This document shows positions 15,156-18,672 of a stretch of DNA of 18,672 nt, piece after piece (within the stretch, counting starts at the first letter, position 1; every line of letters starts with the position of its first letter). The stretch lies in NCBI GenBank assembly GCA_025355395.1, contig JANXZT010000119.1, positions 1 to 18,672 on the forward strand, given 5' to 3'. This DNA comes from Betaproteobacteria bacterium (GTDB lineage Bacteria; Pseudomonadota; Gammaproteobacteria; Burkholderiales; Casimicrobiaceae). The position numbers were made by a program, and so were the translations under genes. A model generated the notes under the pieces. It was not told where the DNA came from and made no database searches. It was given only the letters and a program-made list of their open reading frames with translations.

Positions 15156-15935
15156 TCATTCGTCCTCCGTCCTCTGAGTCTTGGCCTCCGTGCCCTGAGT
15201 CTTGGCCTCCGTGCCCTGAGTCTTGGCCTCCGTCCTCTGAGTCTTGGCCTCTGACTCCCGATTCCTGATTCCTGGCTCCTGCCGGCCCCAGCGCTCCAGA
15301 AATTGCGCCGCGCGCTTCTGGCCCCCCAGGCCGAAGGCGAGGGCGAGGGCCAATGCCACGGCGCCGAGCAGGATGAGGAAACTCTGTCGAATAAGGTCAC
15401 CAACGCCCATCTGATCGAGCGCGATCAGCAGCACGAACACGATCACCGCGTACATCGCGATGCGCCCCAGCACTTCGCTGTCGGCAACGCCCACGTTGCG
15501 GCAATACACAGTCACCGAGCGGCCCACGAATCGCCCGAAGTAGGCACCGAACGCAAGGATCACCACTGCCAGCATCACGCGGGGAACGAACAGCACCACG
15601 CGTCCCACCAGATCGGTGACGTAAGCGAGCCCGACGCTGTTGAACGCAATCGTGAGTGCGGTCAGGATGACAAGCCAGTAGACGAGGAGGCCAAGCACAT
15701 CGGTGGTGTCGGTTTCGCCTCCGCCTTGCCGCAGAAAGCCATCGAGTCCCGATCGCTGGGACAGCACATGAAAGTTGATCGCGCGCAACGCCTTGACGAC
15801 GGCAAAGCGCACGGCCTTGGCCACCAGCCAGCCGATGATGACAATGGATACTGCGAACAGTGCGCGAGGGAGAAATTCGCCGACCTGCAACAGGAAGGCG
15901 CGCGCCGGTTCCCACAATGTGCTGATCGGTTCCAT
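15156..15935 (-). CDS. Small MscS/CmpX-like multi-pass membrane protein with repeat-derived tail
   Basis: This is an inner-membrane protein of 259 residues with about five hydrophobic segments (24-45, 80-100, 116-136, 158-176, 187-204). It resembles the TM-helix (CmpX-like) group related to MscS channels: WLVAKAVRFAVVKAL at 36-50, the conserved FNSVGLAYVTDLVGRVVLFVPR at about 98-119 (given here in summary), and a Gly-rich ALAFGLGGQKRAAQFLERW end at about 198-216. It lacks the large cytoplasmic beta domain of true MscS, so channel activity is unproven. From residue 217 the protein becomes a hydrophilic tail with the 7-residue repeat EAKTQRT/EAKTQGT, four copies, encoded by a 21-base DNA repeat. 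That tail looks acquired from intergenic repeat DNA rather than ancestral. GAGGAG lies six bases before the ATG. The gene sits 14 bases after treS-mak, which suggests a link to osmotic stress, but this is inference. Confidence 0.8.
   Translation of the reverse strand: MEPISTLWEPARAFLLQVGEFLPRALFAVSIVIIGWLVAKAVRFAVVKALRAINFHVLSQRSGLDGFLRQGGGETDTTDVLGLLVYWLVILTALTIAFNSVGLAYVTDLVGRVVLFVPRVMLAVVILAFGAYFGRFVGRSVTVYCRNVGVADSEVLGRIAMYAVIVFVLLIALDQMGVGDLIRQSFLILLGAVALALALAFGLGGQKRAAQFLERWGRQEPGIRNRESEAKTQRTEAKTQGTEAKTQGTEAKTQRTEDE
15169..15252. repeat. 21-base tandem repeat inside the membrane-protein gene, four copies
   Basis: Units begin at 15169, 15190, 15211 and 15232. The two middle copies are identical, and the outer two differ at a few bases. 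Each unit is three 7-base subunits, and on the coding strand AAGACTC recurs in each. The period continues outward to about 15283 as AGGAATC/AGGAATC/GGGAGTC heptads, which are close to the GGAGTCA units upstream of glgX but in opposite orientation. Because 21 is a multiple of 3, the repeat encodes a regular 7-residue peptide unit. Confidence 0.88.
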
Positions 15936-15941
15936 TCATCA

Positions 15942-15947
15942 CTCCTC
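15942..15947 (-). promoter_or_regulatory. Ribosome-binding site of the membrane-protein gene
   Basis: Minus-strand GAGGAG lies six bases before the ATG at 15935, a near-ideal site. It decides between that ATG and an out-of-frame ATG four bases earlier, which is too close. It lies in the 14-base gap after the treS-mak stop, so this gene can start translation independently even on a shared transcript, unlike treZ and malQ-treY. Confidence 0.75.
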
Positions 15948-15949
15948 GG

Positions 15950-18672
15950 TTAACGCAAAGAGTCGCCGGCGACGGGTGACGACGCGGTAAGCGCCGCCGC
16001 GATGCCCCGTAACGGGATCGCGACCCAGTCGGGCCGGTTGTCGAGCTCGTAATTGAGTTCGTACATCGCCTTTTCCAGGACGAAGAACGGCAGCAGCTTC
16101 GTCGCATCCTTCCAATTGTCGAAAATGCGGGCGGGCGCAACCGCCACCCGGTAGGCATCGAGAAACGCTGCCGCGGTGGTCGATTGCCACTGCTGCGCCA
16201 GCGGCCCGAGCACCGGAACGAGATCGGGCCGCCCTGCGATGGCACGGTGCAGCGCCGTGTGCATGGCGTAGTCGAAAGATCGCAGCATGCCGGCCACATC
16301 CTTCAACGGCGAGAGCTTTTGCCGGCGCTCCCACAATGGACGCGCCGGCTCCCCCTCGAAGTCGGCGATGATGAAATCGTTTTGCGCGAGCAGCACCTGT
16401 CCGAGATGGTAGTCGCCATGGACGCGCGTGCGGATTTTGCCGGTCGCTTGGGCGCAATGCGTGGACAGCCGCGTGCCGATATCGGCTCGCTGCCGAAGCA
16501 CCATCTCGGCATCGGTGCGAGCGGCCGGCGACAGCGCGCCGAGCTGCTGTGCCATCTTGTCCAGCACGAGATCCGCGTCATCGACCGCGCGGATGCACCA
16601 CGCCTGTGCGTGATCCGACGACGCCAGCTCGGGCTCGAACGCCGGATCACCAGTAGGCATGGCAAGGGCGCAGTGTAGCTCGCCCGTGCGCAGACCCAGG
16701 GTGCGCACCAGCGCCAGATAGCCGCCATGGACGTCGGCGCCAACCGACACGCCGGCAGCGCTCGACTGCTGCTCGAGAAACTGCGCCAGATAGTTCACGC
16801 TGAACTCGAAACCGTCGCCCTGGTTTTCCACGTATCCCTGCAACAGCGCAAGCGTGGTCGGGGAGCCGTCTGCCGCGATGTAATCGAGCGTCCCAGCCAC
16901 CGGCACGCAATGGGGGAAGTGAGCAACTTCGGTCAGGAATCGTCCGATCTCAGCCTCTGGATTCACGCCGCTCTCCAGCCGGCGGTAGGCCTTGAGGAAC
17001 AGTCGATCGCCCAGGGCGAGGGTGCTGTTGCTGCTGTGCATGCTGGCCACGCGCACCGGCAGTTTCGACGGTGCGGATCCGGCAAGCGCTGCGAACGCGC
17101 CGGTGGGACTGCCACGCAGGGTCCCGCTGCCACCGCGCAACTCCCGCCCGGTACCGATGGCATCGACGATCGCGCGGCAGAACCGATCGTCGGCCAGTGC
17201 GTCGGCGAGCACGCCGATCACCGCCTGCTGGCGCACCTTGGCGATGCCTGCCGCGAGAAGGCTCCGATGCCGCTCCTCATCGGTTTCCTCCCACGACAGC
17301 GCAAGCGGTATGAAATACGTCTGCGGCGGCCCGCCCGCGCGCTCGGCGCGAAACAGCGCCACCAGCCAGGGGTCCCTGTCGGCGTCGGGCCAGTCGACGC
17401 GGTCGATCAGGGCGAGGCGCTGCAACGTTGTTTCCTTGCCGCCAAACCACCGCTGCGTCACAACAAATTGCGGCAACAGCGTGCGCTCGAGTTGTGCGCG
17501 CACCTTTTCGGCCATGGCGATCCGCCAAGGCACCACCCGATCACGAAAAAGGCTGTTCCAGCCATCGAAGAGCACCAGCACCGGAAGCTCTTCGCGCGCC
17601 GCGCGATCGTCGTGCCACGGCGGCACCTCTTCGTTCTTGGCCAGGCGAAACCACATGAAACCGTGGCTCGGCAGTGTGAGCATGTAGGGGAGGTCGCCGA
17701 TGGGAGGAAATGCCGTCCGGCCCAACAGTTCGACCGGCACGCGCCCCTTGCTTGCGGACAGGTCGAGTTGGACTGGTTGTGCCGAGCGCGCCAGATTGGC
17801 CACGCACAGGATGCGTTCGCCCGCAAATTCGCGCAGGTAGGCGAGCACCTTGCGATTGCCGGGTTTGAGGAACGTGAGACTGCCGCGCCCGAAGGCCTTC
17901 ACTTCCTTGCGCACCGCGAGCATCCGTCGCATCCAGTTCAGAAGCGAGGAGGGTTCGCGCGCCTGCGCCTCCACATTTACCGACTGGTAGCCATAGACCG
18001 CATCCATTATCGGCGGCAGGTAGAGCTGCTGCGGATCGGCGTTGGAAAAGCCGGCATTGCGCTCCGGCTGCCATTGCATGGGCGTGCGCACGCCATCGCG
18101 GTCGCCGAGATAGACGTTGTCGCCCATCCCGATCTCGTCACCGTAATAAATCACCGGCGTTCCCGGCATGGAGAGGAGCAGGCTGTTCATCAGCCGGATC
18201 TTGTCAAGGTCATTGTCGAGCAACGGCGCCAGGCGCCGGCGGATGCCGATGTTGATGCGCGCCCGCGGATCGGCGGCGTACATCTGGTACATGTAATCGC
18301 GCTCGCGGCTGGTCACCATTTCGAGCGTCAGCTCATCGTGATTGCGCAGGAAGATCGCCCACTGGCAGTTCGGCGGCAGATCCGGAGTTTGCGCCATGAT
18401 CTCGACGATCGGATGGCGGTCTTCCTGCGCGATAGCCATGTACATGCGCGGCATCAGCGGGAAGTGATAGGCCATGTGGCATTCATCACCGTCGCCGAAG
18501 TATTCGCGCACATCCTCCGGCCACTGGTTCGCCTCGGCGAGGAGCAGGCGGTCCTTGAAGCGCGCGTCCACGTGCGCGCGGAGCTTCTTCAGGAACTCGT
18601 GCGTGCGCGGGAGGTTCTCGCAGTTGCTCCCCTCCTCCTCGTAGAGATACGGAACGGCGTCCAGCCGGAGGC
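15950..18672 (-). CDS. treS: Trehalose synthase fused to maltokinase (5' end outside window)
   Basis: 906 codons are visible. The frame is open to the right edge, so the true start lies outside. The first part (to about residue 355 of the fragment) is TreS, a GH13 isomerase interconverting trehalose and maltose. The nucleophile D4 in LRLDAVPYLYEEEGSNCENL is right at the edge, acid/base E46 is in LLAEANQWPED, and D112 is in FLRNHDELTLE. YYGDEIGMGDN and DRDGVRTPMQW follow. The rest is a maltokinase (Mak/Pep2), which phosphorylates maltose with ATP. It shows QRWFGGK at 406-412, catalytic VHGDYHLGQ with D753, and the metal-binding ADFEGEP with D770, then the long helical C-terminus. The fusion directs trehalose through maltose to maltose 1-phosphate, the GlgE donor. 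About 200 N-terminal residues are missing compared with full fusions. A GTG at 18571 inside the TreS barrel is not the start. Confidence 0.95.
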   Translation of the reverse strand, partial: LRLDAVPYLYEEEGSNCENLPRTHEFLKKLRAHVDARFKDRLLLAEANQWPEDVREYFGDGDECHMAYHFPLMPRMYMAIAQEDRHPIVEIMAQTPDLPPNCQWAIFLRNHDELTLEMVTSRERDYMYQMYAADPRARINIGIRRRLAPLLDNDLDKIRLMNSLLLSMPGTPVIYYGDEIGMGDNVYLGDRDGVRTPMQWQPERNAGFSNADPQQLYLPPIMDAVYGYQSVNVEAQAREPSSLLNWMRRMLAVRKEVKAFGRGSLTFLKPGNRKVLAYLREFAGERILCVANLARSAQPVQLDLSASKGRVPVELLGRTAFPPIGDLPYMLTLPSHGFMWFRLAKNEEVPPWHDDRAAREELPVLVLFDGWNSLFRDRVVPWRIAMAEKVRAQLERTLLPQFVVTQRWFGGKETTLQRLALIDRVDWPDADRDPWLVALFRAERAGGPPQTYFIPLALSWEETDEERHRSLLAAGIAKVRQQAVIGVLADALADDRFCRAIVDAIGTGRELRGGSGTLRGSPTGAFAALAGSAPSKLPVRVASMHSSNSTLALGDRLFLKAYRRLESGVNPEAEIGRFLTEVAHFPHCVPVAGTLDYIAADGSPTTLALLQGYVENQGDGFEFSVNYLAQFLEQQSSAAGVSVGADVHGGYLALVRTLGLRTGELHCALAMPTGDPAFEPELASSDHAQAWCIRAVDDADLVLDKMAQQLGALSPAARTDAEMVLRQRADIGTRLSTHCAQATGKIRTRVHGDYHLGQVLLAQNDFIIADFEGEPARPLWERRQKLSPLKDVAGMLRSFDYAMHTALHRAIAGRPDLVPVLGPLAQQWQSTTAAAFLDAYRVAVAPARIFDNWKDATKLLPFFVLEKAMYELNYELDNRPDWVAIPLRGIAAALTASSPVAGDSLR

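Noticed and set aside
18569..18571. GTG at 18571 as the start of the TreS-Mak protein
   Set aside because: The same frame continues to the right edge with LRLDAVPYLYEEEG, including the TreS nucleophile, so the gene is merely cut by the window.

Overview
The window looks like a GC-rich proteobacterial chromosome, probably a betaproteobacterium or a relative. The evidence is the codon use, a dacB/bioA/pip cluster, a MalQ-TreY fusion, and many short palindromes of the GTCATTCCCGCG...CGCGGGAATGAC type between genes. The lineage is inferred from overall character, not from a marker gene. Every supported gene is on the minus strand, so the order of transcription runs from high to low coordinates.

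Right block (5823-18672): an alpha-glucan/trehalose cluster. In transcription order it holds a TreS-maltokinase fusion (5' end outside the window), a small MscS/CmpX-like membrane protein, the debranching enzyme GlgX, the trehalohydrolase TreZ, and a 1719-residue fusion of 4-alpha-glucanotransferase (MalQ) with maltooligosyltrehalose synthase (TreY). GlgX, MalQ, TreY and TreZ form a complete route from glycogen or maltodextrin to free trehalose: debranch, rearrange chain lengths, isomerise the reducing end to a trehalosyl unit, release trehalose. TreS-Mak interconverts trehalose and maltose and makes maltose 1-phosphate, the donor used by GlgE for glucan synthesis; GlgE and GlgB are not in the window. 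The treZ and malQ-treY genes are packed with gaps of 13 and 3 bases. The channel-like gene fits an osmotic-stress setting.

Middle (3591-5822): a pair of catabolic genes, an SDR dehydrogenase of the BDH2/2-keto-3-deoxy-L-fuconate type and a fumarylacetoacetate-hydrolase-family enzyme, consistent with the last two steps of non-phosphorylative L-fucose (or a similar deoxysugar) breakdown. Ahead of them lies a 434-base gene-free stretch with a candidate extended -10 promoter, a five-copy array of short palindromes at about 31-base period, an inverted REP pair, and a 47-base tandem hairpin repeat.

Left block (1-3443): prolyl iminopeptidase (pip), the biotin-synthesis aminotransferase bioA, and the 5' part of dacB (PBP4-type D,D-carboxypeptidase). 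The pip/bioA junction overlaps by ATGA and the bioA/dacB junction by TGATG, so three unrelated functions appear translationally coupled.

The least ordinary part is the non-coding architecture. Between glgX and the channel gene, a 7-base tandem repeat, an inverted REP pair and a second 7-base-periodic tract in opposite orientation form one composite. The last of these is translated as the repetitive tail of the channel protein, and the first takes the place of a normal ribosome-binding site for glgX. I saw no RNA genes, CRISPR array, phage, transposase or defence system.
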